Below, piece after piece: positions 1 to 7,274 of a stretch of 7,739 bases of DNA. The first letter of the stretch is position 1. Each line of letters starts with the position of its first letter. Location: contig CAMDSI010000095.1 in the NCBI GenBank assembly GCA_945906915.1, positions 1-7,739 of the forward strand, given 5' to 3'. This DNA is from Spirosoma fluviale. GTDB lineage: Bacteria > Bacteroidota > Bacteroidia > Cytophagales > Spirosomataceae. The notes below the pieces were generated by a model. That model was not told the DNA's origin, searched no databases, and was given only the letters and a program-made list of their open reading frames with translations. Made by a program: the position numbers and the translations under genes.

Positions 1-711
1 TTATCTAAATCTTTTAAAGGTCGTGTAGTACTCGAAGACATTAATGCTAATTTCCATCAAGGAAAGACAAATATGGTCATCGGTGGCAGTGGTACAGGGA
101 AGTCTGTATTGCTGAAATGCATGATTGGGATTTTAGCACCTGAAACAGGCAAAGTATTGTACGATGGTCGTGATTTCTTAACGGCTCATCCGGATGTCGT
201 TAAAGAAATTCGCCGTGAAATGGGGGTTTTATTTCAAGGAGGAGCCCTTTTTGATTCTAAATCTGTTCTGGAAAATGTACGTTTTCCCTTAGATACCCTA
301 ACCTCCCAAACCCTCGATGAAAAAAATGCGCAAGCTATGCTTTGCTTGCAGCGTGTGGGTTTAGAAAGTGCCGCTTTATTAATGCCATCTGAGATTTCGG
401 GTGGTATGAAAAAGAGGGTTGGGATTGCGCGTGCGATCGTAATGAACCCTAAATATTTATTCTGTGATGAGCCAAATTCTGGCTTGGATCCATTAACAGC
501 GGTCAAAATCGATTATCTAATTCAAGAAATCACTCAAGAATATAATATGACTACTGTCGTGATTTCACACGATATGAATTCCGTGATGCGCATGGGAGAA
601 TCAATCATCTTCTTGAAGGAGGGAAAGAAAATTTGGGAAGGTAATTCAGAATCCTTTCATCAGTCTGGAGTGCCTGCTTTAGAGGAGTTTTTATCTACCA
701 AATTGTTTTAA
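1..711 (+). CDS. mlaF: MlaF-like ABC transporter ATP-binding protein (5' partial)
   Basis: This is the cytoplasmic ATPase of an ABC transporter, best matched to the MlaF/Mkl group that powers MCE-linked phospholipid movement between the inner and outer membranes. The frame is open from base 1, so the gene begins outside the window; the visible 236 residues probably lack only about 10 N-terminal ones. In fragment numbering I see Walker A GGSGTGKS (28-35), Q-loop Q79, an ABC signature reading ISGGMKKR (132-139), Walker B FCDEP with Glu157, a D-loop (SGLDP) and the switch His190 (ISHD). SGGM in place of the usual SGGQ signature is typical of MlaF-type proteins. The internal ATG at 73 is not the start because it would remove the strand before Walker A. 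The permease and MCE partners are not visible. murB starts one base after the stop. The ATPase assignment is firm; the phospholipid substrate is inferred from family resemblance. Confidence 0.85.
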   Translation, partial: LSKSFKGRVVLEDINANFHQGKTNMVIGGSGTGKSVLLKCMIGILAPETGKVLYDGRDFLTAHPDVVKEIRREMGVLFQGGALFDSKSVLENVRFPLDTLTSQTLDEKNAQAMLCLQRVGLESAALLMPSEISGGMKKRVGIARAIVMNPKYLFCDEPNSGLDPLTAVKIDYLIQEITQEYNMTTVVISHDMNSVMRMGESIIFLKEGKKIWEGNSESFHQSGVPALEEFLSTKLF

Positions 712-712
712 T

Positions 713-1717
713 ATGTATTCTCTACGTGGGTATAATACGTTTGGGATTGAGGCGGCAGCAAGTCAATTCGTAGAGATAAGTTCAGTGGAGCAATATGTTT
801 CTCTTCGAAATTCGTGTGAATTTGCGCATCTTCCGCACCTATTTTTAGGAGGGGGGAGTAACGTGTTGTTGACGAAAAATCAAGAGGCTTTGGTCGTCAA
901 AATTTCTATTCCAGGGATTTCGATTGTGAAGGAAGAGGCGGATTATGTTTGGGTTAAAAGTGGAGCTGGAGTTGTTTGGGATGACCTTGTGCAATATACC
1001 GTAGACCAGGGCTGGTCAGGATTAGAGAATTTATCTTTTATTCCTGGGACAGTGGGAGCGGCACCCATGCAAAATATCGGTGCGTATGGTGCGGAAATTA
1101 AAGATACATTTGAGTCCTTAGAGGCGCTGAATTTGCAGACCTTAACCTTGGAACATTTTGATGCCAAAGCCTGCGGCTTCGCTTACCGCGAAAGTTTCTT
1201 CAAGCGCGCCGGTAAAGGACAGTATTTAATTAGTTCAGTTACCTTTAAGTTAGCGAAAAAGCCCTCTTTGAAGACGTCTTATGGCGCGATACAAGAGGTT
1301 TTAGCTGCTAAAGGAATTAAACAACCTTCTATTCGGGAAGTAGCCGATGCGGTTATCGAAATACGAAAAAGCAAATTGCCGGATCCGAAGGAAATTGGAA
1401 ATTCGGGTAGTTTCTTTAAGAATCCAACGGTATCTTCTACAGAGGCGGTTCGTCTGCAAAATCAATTTCCAGGTATTCCGTTTTATGCGGTAGAAGGAAG
1501 TACGGATGTGAAGTTTCCTGCGGGTTGGTTTATTGAACAAGCCGGATGGAAAGGTTTCAGAAAGGGAGATGCAGGGGTGCATGCGAAGCAGGCACTTGTT
1601 TTAGTGAATTATGGGGAGGCTAAGGGCGAGGAGATTTTGGCCTTATCTGAAGAAATAAAGAAATCAATTAAGGACAAATTCGGAGTCACTTTAGAGACCG
1701 AAGTAAATATTTTATAA
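713..1717 (+). CDS. murB: UDP-N-acetylenolpyruvoylglucosamine reductase (MurB)
   Basis: MurB is the FAD-dependent cytoplasmic enzyme that uses NADPH to reduce UDP-GlcNAc-enolpyruvate to UDP-MurNAc, the second committed step of peptidoglycan synthesis. The product is 334 residues, close to the E. coli type I enzyme (about 342). The FAD-binding part shows GGGSN (46-50) and IPGTVGAAPMQNIGAYGAE (110-128). The substrate/catalytic part shows YRESFFK with Arg159, GNSGSFFKNP (229-238) with the proton-donor Ser233, AGWFIEQAGWKG (270-281), and the C-terminal LETEV (327-331), which contains the expected catalytic Glu. The YRESFFK insertion fits type I MurB. The ATG lies one base after the upstream ATPase stop (TAAtATG), there is no Shine-Dalgarno sequence, and translation is probably coupled. 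kdsA follows after one base. All key residues are present, so it should be active. Confidence 0.96.
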   Translation: MYSLRGYNTFGIEAAASQFVEISSVEQYVSLRNSCEFAHLPHLFLGGGSNVLLTKNQEALVVKISIPGISIVKEEADYVWVKSGAGVVWDDLVQYTVDQGWSGLENLSFIPGTVGAAPMQNIGAYGAEIKDTFESLEALNLQTLTLEHFDAKACGFAYRESFFKRAGKGQYLISSVTFKLAKKPSLKTSYGAIQEVLAAKGIKQPSIREVADAVIEIRKSKLPDPKEIGNSGSFFKNPTVSSTEAVRLQNQFPGIPFYAVEGSTDVKFPAGWFIEQAGWKGFRKGDAGVHAKQALVLVNYGEAKGEEILALSEEIKKSIKDKFGVTLETEVNIL

Positions 1718-1718
1718 A

Positions 1719-2528
1719 ATGACATTACCGACTTTAGCGAATTTAGGCAAAGGGCCTTTCTTTTTAATGGCAGGATCTTGCGCGATTGAGAGCAATGACC
1801 TTGCTTTTGAAATTGCCGAAAAAATACATGGAATCACGAAGTCAATGGGAATTCCTTATATTTTCAAAGGTTCTTACCGCAAAGCTAATCGGACTAAAAT
1901 CGATTCCTTTACCGGGATTGGTGATATTAAAGCCCTTGAAATATTAAAGGCAGTAGGCCAGCATTATTCCTTGCCTACCGTAACAGATATTCACGAAAGT
2001 GCAGAAGCAGCAATGGCAGCTGCCTATGTGGATGTCTTACAGATACCGGCTTTCCTTTGCCGTCAAACTGATTTATTAGCCGCCGCAGCCCAAACAGGCA
2101 AAGCCGTTAACATCAAGAAAGGTCAATTCATGTCAGGTGCTTCGATGCGATTTGCAGTCGAAAAGGTACTGCACGAAAATCCGGAGGCGGTGGTTTATTT
2201 AACAGATCGCGGAAACTCATTTGGCTACGGAGATCTAGTGGTAGATTACCGTAATCTTCCTGAGATGGCGGCAATGAACGTTCCCGTAATTATGGATTGC
2301 ACGCACTCTTTACAGCGTCCAAATCAAACAACGGGTATCACCGGTGGACAACCAGCCTTGATAGAAACGATTGCCAAAGCAGCCATTGCAGTAGGTGCTG
2401 ATGGAATCTTCATCGAAACGCATCCAAATCCATCGATCGCAAAATCAGATGGGGCTAATATGCTTCCATTGGATCAATTAGAAGGTCTACTCGAAAGGTT
2501 ATTGCGCGTACGCGAAGCGATTGTCTAA
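1719..2528 (+). CDS. kdsA: 3-deoxy-8-phosphooctulonate synthase (KdsA), metal-dependent type
   Basis: KdsA condenses phosphoenolpyruvate with arabinose 5-phosphate to give Kdo 8-phosphate, the precursor of the Kdo sugar that links lipid A to the LPS core. The product is 269 residues, a single TIM barrel; E. coli KdsA is 284. Visible motifs are GSCAIES (19-25), FKGSYRKANRTK (49-60), TDIHES (89-94), the central IPAFLCRQTDLL (109-120), NIKKGQFMS (131-139), DRGNSFGYGDL (163-173) and DCTHSLQRP (193-201). The four metal ligands of the Aquifex-type enzyme can be placed at Cys21, His196, Glu233 and Asp244; E. coli-type metal-independent enzymes have Asn in place of the Cys. The start is TAAaATG, one base after murB, implying the same transcript. 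The 3' end overlaps the stop codon of the opposing outer-membrane gene, so no terminator fits between them. Confidence 0.96.
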   Translation: MTLPTLANLGKGPFFLMAGSCAIESNDLAFEIAEKIHGITKSMGIPYIFKGSYRKANRTKIDSFTGIGDIKALEILKAVGQHYSLPTVTDIHESAEAAMAAAYVDVLQIPAFLCRQTDLLAAAAQTGKAVNIKKGQFMSGASMRFAVEKVLHENPEAVVYLTDRGNSFGYGDLVVDYRNLPEMAAMNVPVIMDCTHSLQRPNQTTGITGGQPALIETIAKAAIAVGADGIFIETHPNPSIAKSDGANMLPLDQLEGLLERLLRVREAIV

Positions 2529-4423
2529 TGCATCTTATACAGGAGTTGGAGGGTAATGTCGGTTTTCGTGTCCCCGTTTATCAAATCTAAGCCTGATCCT
2601 ATTTCTGTTCTGTCCGAATAGCTTATTCTTGCCCACTTTGCTGCGAGTTGGATTTCTCTATTGTATTGAAAGGCAATGACAAGATTGGTTTTGATGGCTT
2701 TGCCTGAATAGGCTGGCAACAAAAAGGAGTAGGGGACGCCAGGTTCATAGGCATATAATCGGGTGTCATAGGAGGGCGAATCTATATAAGCGAACCTAGC
2801 TTGAAGGTTCCATTTGCCTTGATCCCATTTGATGTCTTGCAAGAGTAGGTATCCTATTTCTGAGCCTAAATTAGAGGCCATCGCTCGAAAGTGGAAATCC
2901 CAGGATTTAAGTGCTATGTAATGTCCGTCTAGGCTGGCTTGAATCAGATCTTTCGCTTCTTTTCTAGTCCATTTTCCTTGAATAAATAGGCGCATCGCCT
3001 TGCGCTTTTCGAATTGCAAGCGACTCAAAATTTCCCACCCGGATGTATTGGATTCATTCACTTGGTATTTAGGCCCAGGGAAGCGATAATAATCGAAATA
3101 GGAGCTTAGCTTAACTCGCTTCGATAGTTGATAGCCATGGCCCAGGAATAGGCCAATTTCATTGAGATTCTCAGAGTTTTCTGATAGACCATTGGATTTA
3201 GGACTAAAATATCCGGCGGAATAGCTTCTGAATAGGTAGGATAGATCCATTTTCTTCGAAATGGAGGTAGCTCCCGATTGAAGAATAGAAAATTGTTGAT
3301 TATCAGAATAAGCGAATTCCCCCACTAGTCGTATGTTGCGAACAGGATATTGGAAGTTGACCGAATAATTTTTAAGCGCTTTTCCTGACCATTCCGGTTG
3401 TTTATACCCCAAGCCCACGAGTTTAGGCAAGGACCATTCCGTTAGCACCGCATTGAATTGTATAACTAGTGGAAAGCGCAGAGGGGAATAAATGAGATTT
3501 GCTCCAGCTGTTTTCTCCTGCATGGCATCGATGTGACTAATTTCGGAGGATGTTCGGTGGAATCCATCCTCGACCCTCGATCGGAGGTATTTATTTCCTG
3601 TGGAGTCTGAGCCAGTCGTTGCGTCTAAGTTACGGTAAGAGGCGAAAGCTTGCATTCGGAGAAATTCTGTGATTTTTAGGGTGGTATTGATTCCACGATA
3701 GTAGCCGTATTCTACGCTCGAACTATAGGCTAATCCACCTAGGTTGAATTTTTGGGTCGCTTTAATACTTTCAAAACTCTTTCCTAAGGCAAAGCCTCCC
3801 GATTGAACAAGGCCTTGTCCCCATTGGTTGATAAAGTCGCCTAGGATGATTTTTTCAAGGAATCCTTTCGATTTAAATTCCATAAAGCCGCTGCTAAAGT
3901 CACTGAGGTCCTTTTCGCCTGCATCTTTTTGTAAAAGAAAGCCGATGCGCAAGTTCGCATTTAATTGACCTCGGTAGCGCAAGGTTTGGTTCGTTCGATC
4001 GCCCACATAACGGACCTTGCTTCTAACGTCAGGTTCGGTAAAACCTTTTTTAGTTTCTGCCGTCCAATCGGTTTTAAATAAAATTTGATGCAGGGATGAG
4101 CTGGGTTTCCACCAGCTCGGATTTATAGGGCTAAAAATTAGGTAGTCTTGGGTTCTTCGCAGGAAGTCTAGGTCCCAAGAGGGAATGGTTTGTAGTTCTA
4201 ATATGGACTGAAAAGTGCCGATTTGTTTTCGAAAGGCTAAGAAATCTGTGATTTGTTCAGAACTAAATAGGAGAGAGGATTGTAGTTCGGCTTCCGTGAC
4301 TAAATTGATATTAAGCGGGTTAGCTAGATAGTAATCGAAACTAGATTGCTTTTCCTCCTCTTCTTGGGTGGGAATTTGGGCAAATGTGGTGAAAGAGCAC
4401 AGGAGAAGCAGGATCGTTTTCAA
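2525..4423 (-). CDS. Outer-membrane beta-barrel protein with N-terminal helix-hairpin-helix domain, function unknown
   Basis: The product is 632 residues. It has a short signal peptide (MKTILLLLCSFTTFA, probable cleavage before Gln16; no proper lipobox around Cys9), an acidic stretch (EEEEK, 21-25), and a helix-hairpin-helix segment of ComEA/HHH_3 type (about 36-90, NPLNINLVTEAEL... with IGTF at 68-71). A long region of alternating aromatic/polar strands follows. It contains QKDAGE (165-170), LGDFINQWGQGL (194-205) and a C-terminal block YAYEPGVPYSFLLPAYSGK (557-575) followed by SGLDLINGD (610-618). I recall these motifs from a Bacteroidota family annotated only as helix-hairpin-helix domain protein. 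It should sit in the outer membrane with the HHH in the periplasm. No ATG is available at the 5' end: a TAA at 4442-4444 closes the frame and TTG at 4421-4423 is the first usable start. It lies 69 bases after the acidic-protein gene, with a hairpin between them. The role is not known. Confidence 0.85.
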   Translation of the reverse strand: MKTILLLLCSFTTFAQIPTQEEEEKQSSFDYYLANPLNINLVTEAELQSSLLFSSEQITDFLAFRKQIGTFQSILELQTIPSWDLDFLRRTQDYLIFSPINPSWWKPSSSLHQILFKTDWTAETKKGFTEPDVRSKVRYVGDRTNQTLRYRGQLNANLRIGFLLQKDAGEKDLSDFSSGFMEFKSKGFLEKIILGDFINQWGQGLVQSGGFALGKSFESIKATQKFNLGGLAYSSSVEYGYYRGINTTLKITEFLRMQAFASYRNLDATTGSDSTGNKYLRSRVEDGFHRTSSEISHIDAMQEKTAGANLIYSPLRFPLVIQFNAVLTEWSLPKLVGLGYKQPEWSGKALKNYSVNFQYPVRNIRLVGEFAYSDNQQFSILQSGATSISKKMDLSYLFRSYSAGYFSPKSNGLSENSENLNEIGLFLGHGYQLSKRVKLSSYFDYYRFPGPKYQVNESNTSGWEILSRLQFEKRKAMRLFIQGKWTRKEAKDLIQASLDGHYIALKSWDFHFRAMASNLGSEIGYLLLQDIKWDQGKWNLQARFAYIDSPSYDTRLYAYEPGVPYSFLLPAYSGKAIKTNLVIAFQYNREIQLAAKWARISYSDRTEIGSGLDLINGDTKTDITLQLLYKMH

Positions 4424-4470
4424 GGAATTTTTTTCTTGAAATTACGAGGATGCTCCTAGGCAAAGGTCTT

Positions 4471-4494
4471 AAAAACTGATAATGAAAATCAGTT
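4471..4494 (-). terminator. Small hairpin with T-run after the acidic-protein gene
   Basis: Read on the minus strand, a 7-bp stem AACTGAT / ATCAGTT with a 7-base loop is followed by three further T, making a five-T run with the end of the stem. The 5' arm includes the last bases of the upstream TAA stop (4493-4495). The stem has only two G/C pairs, so it would be a weak terminator or a 3'-end stabiliser. It could lower read-through into the outer-membrane protein gene. Confidence 0.4.
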
Positions 4495-5242
4495 AGTTGA
4501 ACTTTCGTTCGATGATTAAGTGGAGCTCTTCCCAGATGGCTTCATTCTCTGCGGCACGGTAAGCTTGATAGCGAGATAAAAGCTCAGTAGCCCAAGTTTC
4601 CGCGTCTGCTTCTTCATCGATGTACTGAATCAGCGATTCGAGTTGGGCTACGTCCCCACGGAATAATTCTTGAATGAATTGAATGCGTTGGTGTAAACTA
4701 ATTGTGTCCGCGATTCTTTCAGTCATTTGAGATTCTACTTTGGACTTCAATGAACCAGATGAACCACTTAATAAATCTTTTAGTCTGGTAAACTCTTCCT
4801 CTGTGGAATCATCTAAACTTTCAGGAGTCTCGAAATATACTTCCGTATTTAATAAATCGAAAGGTTCTTCGGGCGTTTCTGGAGCTGCATAAACTTCTGT
4901 AGGCGCCTCATACGAATTCAATAAATCCGCGAAACTTGGCTGCGGTGCATCGGAAACAGGTGCCGAAATACTTTGTATCCAAGACGTCCAAATAGACTCA
5001 GGTAATGAAACTTGGTATAATAAAGTCTGAGCAATACCTGCCCATTTTTCTTCAAAACGGGGGCTATACCAGGGGAAATTAGGAAAAATTTCAACAGCCC
5101 GCGAAGAGTTTAATTGACTTAAAAGCTCCGCTTGAATGGCTTCAATGACTGGGGTAGGAATTTCCCAGGCTAATACTTCTTGAAAGGTGATGGTTTCGGA
5201 TGAATCATTCCAGTAGTGCAAGAAAATATTCGGTGTAGCCAT
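4493..5242 (-). CDS. Uncharacterised acidic protein with Bacteroidota-type C-terminal helical domain
   Basis: I cannot name this 249-residue protein. It has no signal peptide or membrane segment, so it is probably cytoplasmic. Three parts are visible: an N-terminal region rich in Trp and aromatics (about 1-95); a disordered-looking, strongly acidic Pro/Glu/Thr/Ser linker (about 96-175) with a repeated FADLLN (104-109) / FDLLN (128-132), each followed by TEVY, and a third DLL at 156-158; and a helical C-terminus (about 178-248) with LHQRIQFIQELFRGD and a final IIERKF. From memory, the C-terminal pattern (sLxxRxxFIxELFxGD ... lIxRxF) recurs in hypothetical proteins of Bacteroidota, where the Gln/His positions are often N and D. 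The ATG is one base after the rnc stop (TAAcATG), implying coupled translation with RNase III. An adaptor or scaffold role is only a guess from the architecture. Confidence 0.8.
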   Translation of the reverse strand: MATPNIFLHYWNDSSETITFQEVLAWEIPTPVIEAIQAELLSQLNSSRAVEIFPNFPWYSPRFEEKWAGIAQTLLYQVSLPESIWTSWIQSISAPVSDAPQPSFADLLNSYEAPTEVYAAPETPEEPFDLLNTEVYFETPESLDDSTEEEFTRLKDLLSGSSGSLKSKVESQMTERIADTISLHQRIQFIQELFRGDVAQLESLIQYIDEEADAETWATELLSRYQAYRAAENEAIWEELHLIIERKFN

Positions 5243-5243
5243 G

Positions 5244-5990
5244 TTATGATTTAATTTCTAGTTGGTCACAAGCCATCCTTGCGGCTGTCTGTTCTGCTTT
5301 TTTCTTTGAATAGCCTTTGCCTTCGGAGATTTTAGTGCCATCTAGGATTACCAATGCGGTGAATTCCCGGTTGTGGTGTTCTCCTTCTTGATCCAGTTCG
5401 AAAGACACTTTTTTACCTTCTTTTTGGGCCCATTCGATCAGCATCGACTTGAAGTTCGGATTGTTTTGAACAACGGCTTCAAGGTCGAAATATTGCGTTA
5501 GGATCTTTTTGATGATGAAGTTTTGGGTGAAGGCAAAACCTTTATCTAAATACACGGCACCTACAAAAGCCTCTAAAGCATCTCCATACATAGACGTACG
5601 GGACATGGATGTTTTGCGTTGAGCTTCGTATTCAATGACTTCCTCTAAACCGAGCTTTCGGCCGATGACATTCAAGGATTCACGGCTGACCATTCTAGAA
5701 CGAATTTCAGTCAAGAAACCTTCGTCTTTGAAGGGGAATTTTTGGAACAAATACGTAGCAGTAATCATCCCTAGAACGGAATCGCCCAGGAATTCGAGGC
5801 GTTCATTCGACTCTTTATAATTTTCTGCCACACTCTCCTTCGAAGCGGAGGCGTGTAAAAAGGCTAGTCTGTATAAGGTTAAATTACTCGGACTAGTTCC
5901 TATTAAATGTGTAACCGATTTCTTTAAGAATTTCTCTCGTTCGTCCAGTCGAATCGGATCTAACCAGTTTAGGAGAGATTTTACGGCCAT
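5244..5990 (-). CDS. rnc: Ribonuclease III
   Basis: RNase III cleaves double-stranded RNA as a homodimer, processing rRNA precursors and structured mRNAs in the cytoplasm. The product is 248 residues; E. coli is 226, with the extra length mainly at the N-terminus. The catalytic domain carries the signature NERLEFLGDSVL (62-73) with Glu63, Glu66 and Asp70, then EGFLTEIRSRMVS (90-102) and GDALEAFVGA (136-145) with the metal-binding Asp137 and Glu140. The dsRNA-binding domain spans about 179-246 and includes the C-terminal KGYSKKKAEQTAA (225-237). All catalytic residues are present. The ATG lies seven bases after the fabF stop with no Shine-Dalgarno sequence. The gene sits third in the acpP-fabF-rnc order common in Bacteroidota, and the acidic-protein gene follows after one base. 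Confidence 0.97.
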   Translation of the reverse strand: MAVKSLLNWLDPIRLDEREKFLKKSVTHLIGTSPSNLTLYRLAFLHASASKESVAENYKESNERLEFLGDSVLGMITATYLFQKFPFKDEGFLTEIRSRMVSRESLNVIGRKLGLEEVIEYEAQRKTSMSRTSMYGDALEAFVGAVYLDKGFAFTQNFIIKKILTQYFDLEAVVQNNPNFKSMLIEWAQKEGKKVSFELDQEGEHHNREFTALVILDGTKISEGKGYSKKKAEQTAARMACDQLEIKS

Positions 5991-5997
5991 ATTTGTC

Positions 5998-7245
5998 TTA
6001 GATTTTTCTGAAAATTACCGTTGCATTATGACCTCCAAAACCAAATCCGTTACTCATAGCAACGTCAATCTTACGTGCTTTGCCCACGTTCTCGGTTAAG
6101 TCTATGCGTTGATCAATTTCAGGATCTCGGTTAAATACGTTGATCGTAGGAGGTACAAATTGGTGTTGAATCGCTAACACGGAAGCAACAGCCTCTACCG
6201 CACCTGCGCCCCCTAATAAGTGACCTGTCATCGATTTAGTCGAAGAGATCGCTAATTTGTAGGCATGCTCACCAAAACAATCTACAATTGCTTTGATTTC
6301 TTGTGGATCACCGATCGGAGTAGATGTTCCATGTGTATTCACATAATCTACTTCTTCTGGCTTGATATTTGCGTCATCTAATGCGTCATTCATCGATAAT
6401 AAAGCGCCTAGTCCTTCTGGGTGCGGAGCCGTAATGTGATGTGCATCTGAGGAGAAACCTCCACCGATTAATTCGGCATATATTTTCGCGCCACGCGCTT
6501 TCGCGTGCTCGTATTCTTCTAAGATTAAGGCACCAGCACCTTCACCTACCACGAAACCGTCGCGGTCTACGTCATAAGGGCGAGACGCCGTAGCTGGATC
6601 GTCGTTACGTGTAGACATCGCGTGCATGGCTGTGAAACCACCCACCGAAGCGATGGTCACTGGAGCTTCAGAACCACCCGTAACACACACGTTTATGCGT
6701 CCGGTACGAATGTAGTTGAATGCATCAATAATCGCGTTGTTAGCTGATGAACAAGCTGAAACTGTTACGTAGTTAGGACCACGGAATCCGTTACGGATAG
6801 AGATTTGGCCAGAAGATGAATCTGCAATCATCTTAGGGATAAAGAATGGATTGATTTTCGGTGTTCCGTCTCCTTGTCCGAAATAAATCATTTCGTCCTC
6901 AAAAGTTTTCAATCCACCGATACCTGATCCCCAGATAACGCCTACTTTATTTTTATTGATGGTTTCCATGTCAAAATTCGCATCAGCAATCGCCTCATCG
7001 GCGGCTACAACAGCGTATTGTGTGAATGGATCCATTTTGCGAGCTTCTTTAGCATTGATAAAATCTTCTACCTTGAAGTTCTTTAATTCACAAGCAAAAC
7101 GAGTTTTGAATTTTTCCGCATCGAATTTCGTGATAGGACCACAACCGCTCACGCCGTTCTTTAATCCATCCCAATATTCACTAACTGTGTTCCCGATGGG
7201 GGTTAGGGCGCCTAAGCCCGTGACAACTACTCGTTTTAACTCCAT
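5998..7245 (-). CDS. fabF: Beta-ketoacyl-[acyl-carrier-protein] synthase II (FabF)
   Basis: FabF performs the Claisen condensation of acyl groups with malonyl-ACP in type II fatty-acid elongation in the cytosol. The 415-residue product is full length (E. coli 413). The thiolase fold is recognisable from VVVTGLGALTPIGN (6-19). Catalytic residues are Cys165 in VSACSSANN (162-170), His305 in NTHGTSTP (303-310), Lys337 and His342 in SSTKSMTGH (334-342), all shifted by two from E. coli (163, 303, 335, 340). The C-terminal glycine-rich gating loop NGFGFGGHNA is at 399-408. The ATG at 7243-7245 begins the conserved N-terminus directly. acpP lies 119 bases upstream; the gap contains a strong inverted repeat that may limit read-through from the highly expressed acpP. 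FabF rather than FabB is favoured by length, motif set and the acpP neighbour. Confidence 0.97.
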   Translation of the reverse strand: MELKRVVVTGLGALTPIGNTVSEYWDGLKNGVSGCGPITKFDAEKFKTRFACELKNFKVEDFINAKEARKMDPFTQYAVVAADEAIADANFDMETINKNKVGVIWGSGIGGLKTFEDEMIYFGQGDGTPKINPFFIPKMIADSSSGQISIRNGFRGPNYVTVSACSSANNAIIDAFNYIRTGRINVCVTGGSEAPVTIASVGGFTAMHAMSTRNDDPATASRPYDVDRDGFVVGEGAGALILEEYEHAKARGAKIYAELIGGGFSSDAHHITAPHPEGLGALLSMNDALDDANIKPEEVDYVNTHGTSTPIGDPQEIKAIVDCFGEHAYKLAISSTKSMTGHLLGGAGAVEAVASVLAIQHQFVPPTINVFNRDPEIDQRIDLTENVGKARKIDVAMSNGFGFGGHNATVIFRKI

Positions 7246-7274
7246 ATTATTCGTATTTATGAATCTACTTTAAA

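Noticed and set aside
846..863. AGGAGGGGGGAG followed by GTG, resembling a ribosome binding site
   Set aside because: It encodes the conserved GGGSN FAD-binding motif of MurB, and this organism shows no Shine-Dalgarno use elsewhere in the window.
1301..1582. Open frame of 93 codons opposite murB, and similar frames opposite other genes
   Set aside because: They lie fully antisense to well-supported conserved genes and their translations resemble no family I know.
2505..2514. Perfect palindrome CGCGTACGCG near the kdsA end
   Set aside because: It encodes Arg-Val-Arg of the KdsA C-terminus and has no T-run; a single 10-base palindrome is weak evidence of a site or terminator.
4421..4492. Possible separate promoter for the outer-membrane gene (GACCTTTG on the minus strand)
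   Set aside because: The -7 match is partial and no TTTG or TTG lies about 20 bases upstream.
6492..6507. GC-rich hairpin CACGCG-CTTT-CGCGTG
   Set aside because: It lies within fabF and is explained by the codons of an Ala/Lys/Arg-rich stretch; there is no T-run.
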